Translations under genes and position numbers: made by a program
NCBI RefSeq assembly: GCF_021732705.1
Contig: NZ_JAKFUM010000008.1
Location: 186,001-250,000, forward strand
Length of the DNA: 64,000 bases
Direction of reading: 5' to 3'
Origin: Nevskia sp.
Lineage (GTDB): Bacteria > Pseudomonadota > Gammaproteobacteria > Nevskiales > Nevskiaceae
Notes under the pieces: model-generated
What the model was told of the DNA's origin: nothing
Databases searched by the model: none
Seen by the model: the letters and a program-made list of their open reading frames with translations, nothing else
Shown here: positions 1 through 8,912 of the stretch, one piece after another
Numbering within the stretch: the first letter of the stretch is position 1
Layout of the letters: every line of letters begins with the position of its first letter

Positions 1-1990
1 GCTTGATGCCGAGCGCGGTGAACAGTTCCTGCGGCTGCCACAGCGTATCGCCCTGGATGACGGCGGCGACGCGCCGGATGTCAGAAATGCTCGTCGTCGG
101 ATCGCCATCGACCAGCACCAGATCGGCCGCGTACCCGGGTGCAATGCGACCGGCCTCGGCGCTCAGGCCGGCGACGCGGGCAGCGTCGCGCGTCGCCATC
201 TGCAGCACGCGCGGGGCCGGAATGCCGGCGGCGACGTACAGCTCCAGCTCGCGATGCAGCGCAAAACCGGCGAAGCCGTCGGTGCCCGGCACCACCGTCA
301 CGCCGGCATCGAACAACTGCTTCAGGAAGCGGCTGATCCTGTCGAACACGATGCGGTCCCGCGGCAGGGTCTTCGCGGTCACGTCGAACAGGCCGCTGCG
401 CAGCGCGCGCTGGAAGGTCAGCGGCAGGTGATCGCTGATCGCCGCGAACGACGGATCGACCTCGCCGCCGACATGGATGAAGGCCTCGTGCACGGTCAGG
501 GTCGGATCGACGACGGTGCCGCGCGCGGCCAGCAGCGCGATGAAATCGCGCACCTCGCGGCTATCCAGATCAAGCTCGGGCAGCAGGTCGCGGATCAGCG
601 TGAAGCGCAGCAGGGTACGGGTGTCATCGCCCGGCTTGACCAGGAAGTTCAGCAGCAGCTGATTGAGGTGATGGACTTCGTCGTAGCCGGCGCGCACCGC
701 TTCCTCGGCGCGCATGAACGCCGGAATGTGGCCGCCCACCTTGAGGCCGCGCTCGTGTGCATGGGCCACGACCGGCGGCACCCATTCCGGCTTGAACGAG
801 TTGTACAGCTTCAACTGGCGCACGCCGCGCTCGGCGTACCAGTCCACCGCCCGCTTTGCGGAATCGACATCGTTGACGACGATGCCGTTGCGCGCGGCAT
901 TCGGACTGTCGCCTTCGATGAAGCCGTTGACGACCACACGCGGGCCGATCGCCTCGTGCCGCGCGATGCTGTCGCGCAGCGTTTCGAGCGCATCGTTCTG
1001 GTTGCCGAGGTCGCGCACGGTGGTGACGCCGTTCGCCAGATGCAGCGCGCCATCACTCGGGGCCAGGTGTGCGTGCATGTCGAACAGGCCCGGCAGGGCG
1101 ATGCGGCCGCCGCCGTCGATCGTCGCCTGCGCGTCCTGCGGCGCGGAGCCGGCCGGGCGGATCGTGGTGATCCGGCCGCGGAACACGGTGATATCGGCAG
1201 GCTGACCCACCTGCGCGGTCTCGCTGTCGAACACGCGGACGTTGCGGATGACGGTAAGCCCCGGCAGCGGGTGGCGCAGGCTGCTCGCGAGTTCCTGCTG
1301 GAGGGCGGCCTTCGCGGCTTCCGTGGCCTGCCCGAGCGCGACCGCTTCCGCCTCGTAGCCTTTCTCGATCAGCCCGAGCCAGGGCTCGACGGCAGCGAAC
1401 AGCCGCGGCGTCTTCCCTTCCGTCAGCCACAGCAGCTGCGGCTCGGTGCCGAGGCCGATCAGCGCGTACAGGCCGATCTCGTGCTCGCCCGCCGTGCCTG
1501 TCACCGTGCGGCTGGCGAGGCGCTTCACGCTGAGCTCGCCACCGGGCAGCAGCCCAATCCGGCCACCATTGGCGAGTGCCGCGACCGCCACCTGCGCATA
1601 CGTATGGAAGCTCGATTCGATCGGCAGATAGACCGCAGGCCCGCTCGGCACGGTCTGACCGGTTTCGCCCGGCGCATTCCAGCGCGCGCTGCTGCCTTCG
1701 CGAATGAAATCCGCCTTGACCCGGCTGCCGAAAGTGCTGGTGCCGCGCACCCGGTAGCGGCGGAAGGTGCCATCCGGCGCCAGTGCGTAGTCTTCCGACA
1801 GGTCCGGCCCGCGGCCGTTGTCGCGATAGTGCTGCTCGACATGGACGCGGCCATCGGCGGCCGTCGTCGCCACCTCGCTGCCGCCGGACTGGCCCTGGAA
1901 CATCACGTTGAACTCGACGCGCGACGCGGGCGCGGCGGACGCGGCAGTCACGACCAACAGCGGCAGCAGCAGGCTGATCCAGCGGCGCAT
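1..1990 (-). CDS. Exported amidohydrolase family protein (C-terminus beyond window)
   Basis: The frame is open from the ATG at 1990 to the window edge, so the last residues are missing. The protein begins with a typical signal peptide (MRRWISLLLPLLVV, then an AASAAPA cleavage region). An N-terminal domain of about 240 residues, without a recognised family, is followed by an amidohydrolase TIM-barrel. Visible metal-site motifs are LFDMHAHL, LKLYN (possible carbamylated lysine), VGGHIPA, EVHHLNQ and VVPGTDGF (catalytic Asp). The end VLVDGDP is the usual beta-sandwich return. The likely role is periplasmic hydrolysis of a cyclic amide or dipeptide; the substrate cannot be read. The gene is downstream of hpd on the same strand, 29 bp away. 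Confidence 0.85.
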   Translation of the reverse strand, partial: MRRWISLLLPLLVVTAASAAPASRVEFNVMFQGQSGGSEVATTAADGRVHVEQHYRDNGRGPDLSEDYALAPDGTFRRYRVRGTSTFGSRVKADFIREGSSARWNAPGETGQTVPSGPAVYLPIESSFHTYAQVAVAALANGGRIGLLPGGELSVKRLASRTVTGTAGEHEIGLYALIGLGTEPQLLWLTEGKTPRLFAAVEPWLGLIEKGYEAEAVALGQATEAAKAALQQELASSLRHPLPGLTVIRNVRVFDSETAQVGQPADITVFRGRITTIRPAGSAPQDAQATIDGGGRIALPGLFDMHAHLAPSDGALHLANGVTTVRDLGNQNDALETLRDSIARHEAIGPRVVVNGFIEGDSPNAARNGIVVNDVDSAKRAVDWYAERGVRQLKLYNSFKPEWVPPVVAHAHERGLKVGGHIPAFMRAEEAVRAGYDEVHHLNQLLLNFLVKPGDDTRTLLRFTLIRDLLPELDLDSREVRDFIALLAARGTVVDPTLTVHEAFIHVGGEVDPSFAAISDHLPLTFQRALRSGLFDVTAKTLPRDRIVFDRISRFLKQLFDAGVTVVPGTDGFAGFALHRELELYVAAGIPAPRVLQMATRDAARVAGLSAEAGRIAPGYAADLVLVDGDPTTSISDIRRVAAVIQGDTLWQPQELFTALGIK

Positions 1991-2019
1991 CGCGGGCTCC
2001 GGAAACCGAACTGCGCCGA

Positions 2020-3093
2020 CTATGCCGCGCCGGCCTTCAGCACGCCACGGCGAATCTGGTCTTCCTCGATCGATTCGAACAGCGCCTTGAAATTGCCCTC
2101 GCCGAAGCCTTCATTGCCCTTGCGCTGGATGATCTCGAAGAAGATCGGTCCGATCACGGTGCTGGTGAAGATCTGCAGCAGGATGCCTTCCACCGGTGCG
2201 CCGTCGATCAGGATGCGCAAGCTCCGCAGCCGCGGCAGATCCTCGCCGTGGTTCGGCACGCGCGTGTCGGTCTTGTCGTAGTACGTGTCCGGCGTGTCCA
2301 TGAACACGACGCCGCGGGCGCGCAGCGCTTCGACCGTGGCGTAGATGTCGTCGGTCGCGAGCGCGATGTGCTGGATGCCTTCGCCGCGATAGTCGCGGAT
2401 GAATTCGGCGATCTGCGACTGGTCGTCCGCGCTTTCATTGATGGGGATGCGGATCTTGCCACAGGGGCTGGTCATCGCTCGCGACACGAGGCCGGTGAGC
2501 TTGCCTTCGATGTCGAAATAGCGGATTTCGCGGAAGTTGGCGATGCGCGTGTAGAAGCCCGACCAGACATCCATGTTGCCGTGGGCCACGTTGTGCGTCA
2601 GGTGATCGAGCGCCTTCAGGCCGACGCCGGCCGGCTGCTGCTCGGCACCCGGAATCGGGACGAAGTCGACGTCGTAGATCGAATGCGAGCCGTAGCGATC
2701 GATGAAATAGAGCACCGAATTGCCGATGCCGTAGACCGCCGGCAGGTTCAGCTCCATCAGCCCTGGGCGCGTGTCGAACGGCACCGCACCCTGCGCCACC
2801 GCATGACGGAACGCGGCCGGCGCGTCCTTCACGCGCCAGCCCATCGCGCAGGCGCTCGGGCCATGGGCGATCGCGAACTGCGCGAAGTGCGTGTACGGCG
2901 TGCCGTTCACCAGGAAGTGGATGTCGCCCTGCTTGAACAGGGTCACGTCCTTCGAGCGATGACGCGCCGCGGCGGTGAAGCCGAGCAGCTCGAACAGCGC
3001 ATGCAGCTGCGCCACGCCAGCCGCGGTCGGCGCGGTGAATTCGACGAACTCGAAGCCGTCGGTCTGCAGCGGGTTGGTGATGTTGGCGGTCAT
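2020..3093 (-). CDS. hpd: 4-hydroxyphenylpyruvate dioxygenase
   Basis: This enzyme converts 4-hydroxyphenylpyruvate to homogentisate with Fe(II) and O2, the second stage of tyrosine breakdown. The 357-residue length matches bacterial HPPD. The C-terminal vicinal-oxygen-chelate domain shows the iron ligands in LDHLTHNV and GIQHIALATDDI and the glutamate in GPIFFEIIQRKGNEGFGEGNF, followed by the conserved FESIEEDQ tail. The start at MTANITNP is preferred over an upstream in-frame codon because GGAG lies about 8 bases before it. The neighbour phhA supplies tyrosine from phenylalanine, so the two form a catabolic unit on one strand. Confidence 0.95.
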   Translation of the reverse strand: MTANITNPLQTDGFEFVEFTAPTAAGVAQLHALFELLGFTAAARHRSKDVTLFKQGDIHFLVNGTPYTHFAQFAIAHGPSACAMGWRVKDAPAAFRHAVAQGAVPFDTRPGLMELNLPAVYGIGNSVLYFIDRYGSHSIYDVDFVPIPGAEQQPAGVGLKALDHLTHNVAHGNMDVWSGFYTRIANFREIRYFDIEGKLTGLVSRAMTSPCGKIRIPINESADDQSQIAEFIRDYRGEGIQHIALATDDIYATVEALRARGVVFMDTPDTYYDKTDTRVPNHGEDLPRLRSLRILIDGAPVEGILLQIFTSTVIGPIFFEIIQRKGNEGFGEGNFKALFESIEEDQIRRGVLKAGAA

Positions 3094-3181
3094 GGTGGGC
3101 TCCGGGCGGGGCTCGTTGGAATCGGGGTCACGTGTTCTGGCGCAGCTTGTTACGGCCAATCACCATCGATTGCGGCGTACT

Positions 3182-3208
3182 GGATTCCCGCCTGCGCGGG
3201 AATGACGC
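3182..3208. repeat. Dispersed REP-like palindrome, copy 1
   Basis: The segment contains ATTCCCGC-CTGC-GCGGGAAT followed by GACG, an 8-bp inverted repeat in the hpd-phhA gap. The same motif in opposite orientation recurs at 42912-42942. Palindromes of this type are widespread between genes of GC-rich proteobacteria. Here it may end or stabilise phhA transcripts. Confidence 0.7.
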
Positions 3209-3225
3209 GGTTTGGCGGTGTGGGC

Positions 3226-4290
3226 TCAGGCCGCCAGCGGCTTCGGCGGAAACAGCGGCGCATGCAGGCCCAGCCGTCGCGCCTCGGCCACCGCGGCCAG
3301 CAGATCGACGCGGGTCAGCGCATGCAGATCGCGGAACGATTCGAGCACGTAGTACAGCGGCTGCAGGATGTCGATGCGATACGGCGTGCGCAGCACCTCG
3401 ATCAGATCGAACGGCCGACGCTGCGGCACCGGGCCGACGGCGTACGCGGTTTCGCCCGGCGACGACAGGATGCCGCCACCGTAGATCTTGAGGCGGTCGC
3501 GCGACGTGACGGCATTCAAGGCGCTTTCATGGGTTGGCTGCGTCCTGCCATCCCTGGCGAGGCCGTTCGCGGTTTCCGCAGCCCCAGCCCCGCCATCCAT
3601 GGCGGGGCTCTCATCGGCGATCCGAATGCCATTCAAGGCGACTTCGCTGGCTCGCTGCGTCCTGCCATCCCTGGCGAGGCCGTTCCCGGTTGCAATGGCC
3701 CCGGCCCCGCCATTCGTGGCGGGGCGCTCGTCGGCAGCGTGAATGCCATTCAAGGCATTCACGCTGCCGATGAGCCCAAACTCCACCGTGAACCAGTAGA
3801 GACGGGCCAGGAACACGCGGTCTTCCTTCGACGCGGCAAGCCCGATGCGGCCGTAGGTTTCGGTGAATTCGGCGAACCACGGGTTGGTCAGCAGCGGCGT
3901 GTGGCCGAACAGCTCGTGGAAAATGTCCGGCTCCTGCAGATAGTCCAGATGCTCGCGGCGGCGGATGAAGGTGGCGGCTGGGAAGCGCTTGGCAGCCAGC
4001 AGCGCGAAGAACTCGGAAAACGGAATCAGCGCCGGCACCGCCGCGACTTCCCAGCCGGTTTCGCGCTTGAGCCGCGCGGAGACATCCGGCAACTGCGGAA
4101 TCTGGTCCGGCGACAGCTTCAGCAGGTCCAGCCCGTACTTGAACTCATCGCAGGCGACATCGGCGATCGCGGCCGTCTGGCGCGCGTACAGCGTCGCCCA
4201 GATCGCGTGTTCGTCAGCGGAATACGCGACACGGCCAGAGGCATCCGGTGCCGATGAGCGATAGCTCGATGCTTCCATCCCCTTGGCCAT
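3226..4290 (-). CDS. phhA: Phenylalanine 4-monooxygenase with in-frame repeat insertion
   Basis: This enzyme hydroxylates phenylalanine to tyrosine using tetrahydropterin and non-haem iron. The iron ligands are present: His125 and His130 in FHELFGHTP and Glu170 in FTVEFGLI, with KIYGGGILSSPGE after them. Bacterial PhhA is usually about 260-300 residues; this one is 354. The excess of about 88 residues (about 175-262) sits between EFGLI and LKIYGGG and consists of two 39-residue repeats (each ALNGI...ARDGRTQ...) plus a third partial start. In the family this position is a surface hairpin loop, so activity may survive. The start at MAKGMEASS has GAGGTGG upstream. The divergent Lrp-type gene at 4425 is the likely regulator. 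Confidence 0.9.
   Translation of the reverse strand: MAKGMEASSYRSSAPDASGRVAYSADEHAIWATLYARQTAAIADVACDEFKYGLDLLKLSPDQIPQLPDVSARLKRETGWEVAAVPALIPFSEFFALLAAKRFPAATFIRRREHLDYLQEPDIFHELFGHTPLLTNPWFAEFTETYGRIGLAASKEDRVFLARLYWFTVEFGLIGSVNALNGIHAADERPATNGGAGAIATGNGLARDGRTQRASEVALNGIRIADESPAMDGGAGAAETANGLARDGRTQPTHESALNAVTSRDRLKIYGGGILSSPGETAYAVGPVPQRRPFDLIEVLRTPYRIDILQPLYYVLESFRDLHALTRVDLLAAVAEARRLGLHAPLFPPKPLAA
3505..3774. repeat. Two tandem 117-bp palindromic units plus partial third, inside phhA
   Basis: Units begin at 3511, 3628 and (partial) 3745 with GCATTCAAGG or GCCATTCAAGG, giving an exact 117-bp (39-codon) period. The two full units share an identical core of about 30 bases (3533-3567 region versus 3650-3684) and are similar throughout. 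Each holds a hairpin: AGCCCCGCC/GGCGGGGCT (3586-3609) and GCCCCGCC/GGCGGGGC (3704-3725). The array ends in a 21-bp inverted repeat (3727-3747 with 3754-3774, one mismatch, 6-base loop). The length is a multiple of three and free of stops in the phhA frame. Confidence 0.85.
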
Positions 4291-4352
4291 GAGCCACCTC
4301 GTTCGACGCGATTCTCGAGCGTTCAGGTTAGCGCGCGGCGGCCACGGTTTTA

Positions 4353-4391
4353 TTGCAAAGATTGCGGCCATACGCATGATCCACGCATGAT
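4353..4391. promoter_or_regulatory. phhA/Lrp intergenic region with 11-bp spaced direct repeat
   Basis: The 134-bp divergent gap contains ACGCATGAT twice (4372-4380 and 4383-4391), spaced 11 bp, which places both copies on the same DNA face. A TTGCAA at 4353 could be part of a -35 element. This is a plausible operator for the adjacent Lrp/AsnC protein, but no binding consensus is known for it. Confidence 0.35.
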
Positions 4392-4424
4392 TCCACTATC
4401 AAACTGACAACGGATAGCGAAAAC

Positions 4425-4895
4425 ATGCGCGCCGATCTGGACCGCACCGACCTGCGCATCCTGCGCGAGCTGCAAGCCGACGGCCGCCTGCCGGTGGTCG
4501 AGCTGGCCGACAAGGTCGCGCTGTCGGCCACCGCCTGCCAGCGGCGGCTGAAGAAACTGGAGGAATCCGGCGTGATCGATCGATACGCCGCGCTGCTCAA
4601 CCCGGCAGCACTGGGCCTTGGCATCGAGGCCTTTGTCCGGGTAGCGATCGAGCGGCAGTCGAAGGACGCGACGCAGGCTTTCGAAGCCGCCGTGCGCGCC
4701 CGGCCCGAGGTCCGCGCCTGCTACGTGATGACTGGCGATCTCGACTTCCTGCTGCATGTGCAGGTGGCCGATCTCGCCGCGTTCGCCGAGTTCTCGATGC
4801 GGGTGCTGATCGGCCTGCCGGGCGTGAAGGACGTGCGCTCGTCGCTGGTGCTCGAAGCGATCAAGCGTGACGAGGGGCTGGCGCTGGGCGGCTGA
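4425..4895 (+). CDS. Lrp/AsnC family transcriptional regulator
   Basis: The protein has 156 residues, the usual Lrp/AsnC size. It opens with a winged-helix DNA-binding domain (LDRTDLRILRELQADGR, then VALSATACQRRLKKLEESGVI) and continues with a ligand-binding RAM domain (residues about 65-150, with VRACYVMTGDLDFLLHVQV). It is transcribed away from phhA. By analogy with other amino-acid-catabolism loci it probably senses phenylalanine or tyrosine and controls phhA and hpd. The sequence does not show whether it activates or represses. It converges on pip, with 13 bp between the stop codons. Confidence 0.92.
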   Translation: MRADLDRTDLRILRELQADGRLPVVELADKVALSATACQRRLKKLEESGVIDRYAALLNPAALGLGIEAFVRVAIERQSKDATQAFEAAVRARPEVRACYVMTGDLDFLLHVQVADLAAFAEFSMRVLIGLPGVKDVRSSLVLEAIKRDEGLALGG

Positions 4896-4908
4896 CCCAG
4901 CAGCCGAA

Positions 4909-5853
4909 TTACAGCCGCGCCATCCGGTCCGCCGCGTCGATCAGCCGGCTCAGCGTGCCGCTCTCGCTGGCGGCATGGCCGGCGTCCGGCACGACTTGCA
5001 GCTCGGCTTCCGGCCACGCGCGGTGCAGGTCCCAGGCGGATTTCGCAGGGCAGACCACGTCGTAGCGGCCCTGCACGATGACGCCGGGGATGTGCTTCAA
5101 CTTGTGCGCGTCGTCCAGCAGCTGGTTCGGCCGCAGGAAGCCGCCGTTGACGAAGTAGTGGCATTCGATCCGGGCGAAGGCTTCGGCGAAGTCATCGCCG
5201 CCGTAGCGGGCGATCATGTCGGTCGACGGGATCAGCTTCGAGGTCGCGCCTTCCCAGATGCTCCAGCTCTTCGCGGCATCGCGGCGCACTTCCGGGTTTT
5301 CGCTGGTCAGGCGGCGGTGGTAAGCGGCGACCAGGTCGCCGCGCTCGCTGACCGGAATCGGGGCGATGTAGTGCTCCCAGGCGTCCGGGAAGATCCAGCT
5401 GCAGCCTTCCTGATAGAACCAGCGGATTTCCTCCGGCCGGATCAGGAAGATGCCGCGCAGGATCAGGCCCAGCGTGCGTTCCGGATGGGTTTCGGCATAG
5501 GCCAGCGCCAGGGTCGAGCCCCAGGAGCCGCCGAACACCACCCAGGCATCGATGCCGAGGGTGGTGCGGATGGTTTCCATGTCGGCAACCAGATCCCAGG
5601 TCGTGTTCTCGCGCAGGTCTGCGTACGGCGTGGATCGGCCGCAGCCGCGCTGATCGAACAGCACGATGCGGTAGCGCTTCGGGTCGAAGAACTGGCGGTG
5701 CCAGGCCTCGCAGCCGCCGCCGGGGCCGCCGTGGACGAAGACCACCGGCTTGCCCGCGGGATTGCCGCTTTCCTCGACGTAAATCTCGTGGATCTCGGTG
5801 ACCTTGAGGCGGTGAACGCGGTACGGCTCGATCGGCGGGTAGGGCTGGGCCAT
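4909..5853 (-). CDS. pip: Proline iminopeptidase (prolyl aminopeptidase)
   Basis: This cytoplasmic alpha/beta-hydrolase removes N-terminal proline from peptides. The 314-residue length is standard for the monomeric S33 enzyme. The oxyanion-hole motif HGGPGGGC is at about residue 41 and the nucleophile elbow GGSWGS carries Ser110. The catalytic Asp is in QGRYDVVCP and the His in DAGHAASE. The conserved FDQRGCGRS and WSIWEGATS segments confirm the family. No signal peptide is present. It stands alone, separated by 53 bp from the membrane-protein gene upstream. Confidence 0.95.
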   Translation of the reverse strand: MAQPYPPIEPYRVHRLKVTEIHEIYVEESGNPAGKPVVFVHGGPGGGCEAWHRQFFDPKRYRIVLFDQRGCGRSTPYADLRENTTWDLVADMETIRTTLGIDAWVVFGGSWGSTLALAYAETHPERTLGLILRGIFLIRPEEIRWFYQEGCSWIFPDAWEHYIAPIPVSERGDLVAAYHRRLTSENPEVRRDAAKSWSIWEGATSKLIPSTDMIARYGGDDFAEAFARIECHYFVNGGFLRPNQLLDDAHKLKHIPGVIVQGRYDVVCPAKSAWDLHRAWPEAELQVVPDAGHAASESGTLSRLIDAADRMARL

Positions 5854-5906
5854 GGCGGAAGCGTGTCGGTAAGTGCGTCTAGATTAACCGGATGATCGGG
5901 CCGGCT

Positions 5907-6347
5907 TCACAGCACCGTCCTGCCAAAGCCGAATAGCAGCACCGCAAAGCCGCCGATCTCGCCGGCGACCAGCGCCCACATGAAGCCGTGGATCAGCACG
6001 CCGGGAATCGTCGCGCGGCCCAGCCGATGCGGGTGCTGCAACTGGTTGTCGGTATCGCGCAGCAGGCCATGCAGCACGTAGGTGCCGATCGCCAGCCCAA
6101 AGAACAGCAGCGGCAGGCCGACGGCCCAGACCGTGCCGGCGGCATCCAGCGGCGAATACGGCACGAACTCGCGCAGCAACAAGGCTGAGAACGCGTACAT
6201 CAGCGATGCGCGGTGGGCGATGTCGACATAGACCGGCGCGCTGGCGGTGTCGCTGGTGGCGATGTGGCGGTACTTCCATAGGCCGGTCAGCAGGCCGGTC
6301 ATGAAATAGAGGCCGGCGGCGAGCAGGCACAGGGTTTCGGCGGTCAT
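5907..6347 (-). CDS. Small integral membrane protein, unknown function
   Basis: The 146-residue protein has about four hydrophobic helices (near residues 5-22, 45-62, 72-94 and 115-140). Between helices 1 and 2 lies a polar stretch, [23 protein letters not shown], with two histidines, and a further [14 protein letters not shown] loop precedes the last helix. I do not recognise the family. Histidines at membrane edges could bind metal or haem, but that is only a suggestion. The gene is upstream of pip on the same strand and may be co-transcribed with it. Confidence 0.65.
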   Translation of the reverse strand: MTAETLCLLAAGLYFMTGLLTGLWKYRHIATSDTASAPVYVDIAHRASLMYAFSALLLREFVPYSPLDAAGTVWAVGLPLLFFGLAIGTYVLHGLLRDTDNQLQHPHRLGRATIPGVLIHGFMWALVAGEIGGFAVLLFGFGRTVL

Positions 6348-6520
6348 CGGGTCGGAATTCGGATGCGGTTTTCGGTGAGCGGCGGCGTGGCGGTGAGCCG
6401 TGCGGTCAGCGGTGCAGATTCAGACACGCAAAGGCTTCCGGTTCAATTGTCGCCCAGTCGGCTGCTGCGCTAGCATCGCTCGACGTTGTCATCCCTGCTT
6501 CACGATTCCTGCGAGCGATC

Positions 6521-8329
6521 ATGCGAATGCCGAACAAGTCCCTGATTCTCGCGATGTTGGCGACGCTCGCCGGGCCCGTGGCCGCTGCCGATGCGCCCGC
6601 CGCCGCCGCTACGGCGAACCCTGCGCCGACCGCCGCACCCGCTGCGGCGCCGGCCCCGCTCAGCGGCTTGCAGACGATTCCGGCAGCCCCGCCCGGAACG
6701 GCTGCCGCGATCGCCGTGGCTGCGGTCGATCCGATTCATGTCGAAGACCCGGCGTTTCCGGTGCCCACGATCCTGAAGCCGGCCGTCGCGTTCTGGACCA
6801 AGGTCTTCGCCGAATGGTCCGAGCACAACAGCGTGCTGCACGCGAAGGACGATTTGTCGAAGGTCTACAAGGTGCTCGATTTCCGCGCCGATGCGGCCGT
6901 GCTGGCGCCGGTCGCGCTGGCGAACCTGAAAGCGCGCGAGGAAAAGGCGGCGCGGCTCGAACTCGACACCAATCTGCGCGCGCTGCAGAAGCTGCTCGAC
7001 ACCGGTGTCGTCATCGAGCCTAAGCAATTGCCGCGCGATCAGGCCAGCCTGTACGCGATGTTCAGCGGCGACAAGGACCCGAAGCGCTTCGCTCACGCGG
7101 CCGATGAGGTCCGCATCCAGCGCGGCCTGCGCGAGCGCACGCAGCGCGCGCTCGAAATTTCAGGCCGCTACCTGCCGGAAATGGAGCGCATCTTCGCCAG
7201 CTACGGCCTGCCAACCCGGCTGACCCGGCTGCCGCTGGTCGAATCGAGCTTCAACGTCGAGGCCTATTCGAAGGCCGCCGCCGCCGGCCTGTGGCAGTTC
7301 ATTCCGTCATCGGCTCGCATCTACATGCGATTGAACGATATCGTCGACGATCGTCGTGATCCTTGGGCCTCCACCGACGCCGCCGCCCGGCATCTGCGCG
7401 ACGACTTCAACGCGCTCGGCTCATGGCCACTGGCGCTGACCGCGTACAACCACGGCCGCGGCGGCATCGCCAAGGCGCTGAAGGCGGTCGACGGCACCAC
7501 GCTGACCGACATCATCGAGCGCTACGACGCGCCGAGCTTCGGCTTCGCGTCGAGCAACTTCTACGCGGAATTCATCGCCGCCAGCGAAGTGGAACGCAAC
7601 TACCACCAGCATTTCGGCGATGTCGTGCGCGAGCCGGTGCTGAAGTTCGAAACCGTCCGCACCCGCGATTTCGTGCCGTACGAAACGCTGCGTCGGCTGG
7701 TCGGGGCGGACGAAGAAGAATTCCGCCGTCTCAATCCGGCCTATCGCCCGGAAGTGGTCAGCGGCCGTCTGTACGTGCCGCCGAGCCACCCGATCCGCGT
7801 GCCGACCGGTGCCGCGCAGCGCTTCGAACTGGCCTACGCCACGCTGACGGCCGAGCAGCGTTTCGATGCCCAGCGCCGCTTCTACAGCAACCATGTCGTG
7901 GCCAAGGGCGATTCGATCGGCAAGATCGCGCGCCGCTACGGCATCAGCGAGAAGGAACTGCTCGCCGCGAACAGCCTGCCGAAGAACGCCAAGGTCCGCC
8001 GTGGCCAGAAGCTCAAGATTCCGCCGGCCGACAGCAGCCCGGCCGAAATCGAGGTCGCCCGCGCCAGCGATGACGGCGCGGCAGGCACGTCCGCCGCCGC
8101 AACGGCTTCAACGCTGACCGTCAGCGGCGATTCGCTGGCCACGGTCAAGGCGTCGGCGTCCACGTCCAGCGCCGTGCCGCACCTGACGCACCGGGTGAAG
8201 CGCGGCCAGACGCTCGGCGCAATCGCCAAGCGCTACCGCACGTCGATCGCCTCGCTGCGCGAACTGAACGGCATCGGCGAGAAAGACGTGATCCGAGTCG
8301 GCTCGACGATCAAGGTGCCGCGCGGCTGA
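6521..8329 (+). CDS. mltD: MltD-like lytic transglycosylase with two LysM domains
   Basis: This envelope enzyme cuts the MurNAc-GlcNAc bond of peptidoglycan. A signal peptide ([23 protein letters not shown]) is followed by a Pro/Ala-rich linker. The SLT catalytic domain spans about residues 225-340: [10 protein letters not shown] carries catalytic Glu241, then [13 protein letters not shown], and [11 protein letters not shown]. Two LysM peptidoglycan-binding repeats follow, [18 protein letters not shown] at about 453 and [18 protein letters not shown] at about 557. No clear lipobox is present, unlike E. coli MltD. Family assignment is firm; orthology to MltD is by domain order. Confidence 0.9.
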   Translation: MRMPNKSLILAMLATLAGPVAAADAPAAAATANPAPTAAPAAAPAPLSGLQTIPAAPPGTAAAIAVAAVDPIHVEDPAFPVPTILKPAVAFWTKVFAEWSEHNSVLHAKDDLSKVYKVLDFRADAAVLAPVALANLKAREEKAARLELDTNLRALQKLLDTGVVIEPKQLPRDQASLYAMFSGDKDPKRFAHAADEVRIQRGLRERTQRALEISGRYLPEMERIFASYGLPTRLTRLPLVESSFNVEAYSKAAAAGLWQFIPSSARIYMRLNDIVDDRRDPWASTDAAARHLRDDFNALGSWPLALTAYNHGRGGIAKALKAVDGTTLTDIIERYDAPSFGFASSNFYAEFIAASEVERNYHQHFGDVVREPVLKFETVRTRDFVPYETLRRLVGADEEEFRRLNPAYRPEVVSGRLYVPPSHPIRVPTGAAQRFELAYATLTAEQRFDAQRRFYSNHVVAKGDSIGKIARRYGISEKELLAANSLPKNAKVRRGQKLKIPPADSSPAEIEVARASDDGAAGTSAAATASTLTVSGDSLATVKASASTSSAVPHLTHRVKRGQTLGAIAKRYRTSIASLRELNGIGEKDVIRVGSTIKVPRG

Positions 8330-8348
8330 GATTCAGGAACGCATCGCT

Positions 8349-8849
8349 ATGACGCGTCCTCGCGCCCTGCTGGCTTTCGGACTTTTGATGGCCGCCGTGG
8401 CACAGGCGCAGACTTGGGATCTCGCCACATCGACTCACGCAACGACGGGCGACGCGATCGTCTTCCGGTACCTCGATCAGTTCGCGGACGGCTTCGACAA
8501 GGCGACCCAACCTCAGCGAATCATCATCACGTGGCGCTACGACGGTACGCGGGGCCAGCCGTCCCGCGAAGAACGCACACGGATGGACGCCCTCGAGGAT
8601 GCGTTGATTCCGGCGGTCGAAAAGAATGGCTTCGCGACGCTGGCGCTCGTGTCCACCGGCGACAACTTGCGCGAGTGGATCTGGTACGCGAAATCCGAGG
8701 CCGAGTTCTTTGATCGCCTGAATCGGGCGCTCCGGAAGCTGCAACGCTTCCCGATCGACATTCACTCAGCGCCTGATCCCGAGTGGAAGTCTTACCAAGA
8801 CTTCAAGACTGGCCTCGCGGCTAGCCCTGAGGGCGGCCGCAAGAACTAG
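8349..8849 (+). CDS. Secreted DUF695-domain protein
   Basis: The 166-residue protein has a signal peptide ending in VAQAQ. The remainder matches the DUF695 pattern: TWDLA, an IITWRYDG strand, REERTRMDALEDALIPAVEKNG, then LREWIWYAKS. DUF695 proteins have no established biochemical role. The gene begins 19 bp after mltD on the same strand and is probably co-transcribed, which hints at an envelope function. It converges on acvB. Confidence 0.75.
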   Translation: MTRPRALLAFGLLMAAVAQAQTWDLATSTHATTGDAIVFRYLDQFADGFDKATQPQRIIITWRYDGTRGQPSREERTRMDALEDALIPAVEKNGFATLALVSTGDNLREWIWYAKSEAEFFDRLNRALRKLQRFPIDIHSAPDPEWKSYQDFKTGLAASPEGGRKN

Positions 8850-8912
8850 TTCGCTGTCGACGGCGCAACCCGCTGCCCAGGTTGCCGCGATCTCGCTCGA
8901 TTCAGCAGCCGC

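Noticed and set aside
2020..3159. Longer hpd start upstream of MTANITNP
   Set aside because: The extra residues (MAVTSCARTRDPDS...) are not conserved in HPPD and the inner ATG has a good GGAG at proper spacing.
3505..3774. CRISPR array
   Set aside because: The repeats are long, directly adjacent units without unique spacers, and remain in the phhA reading frame.
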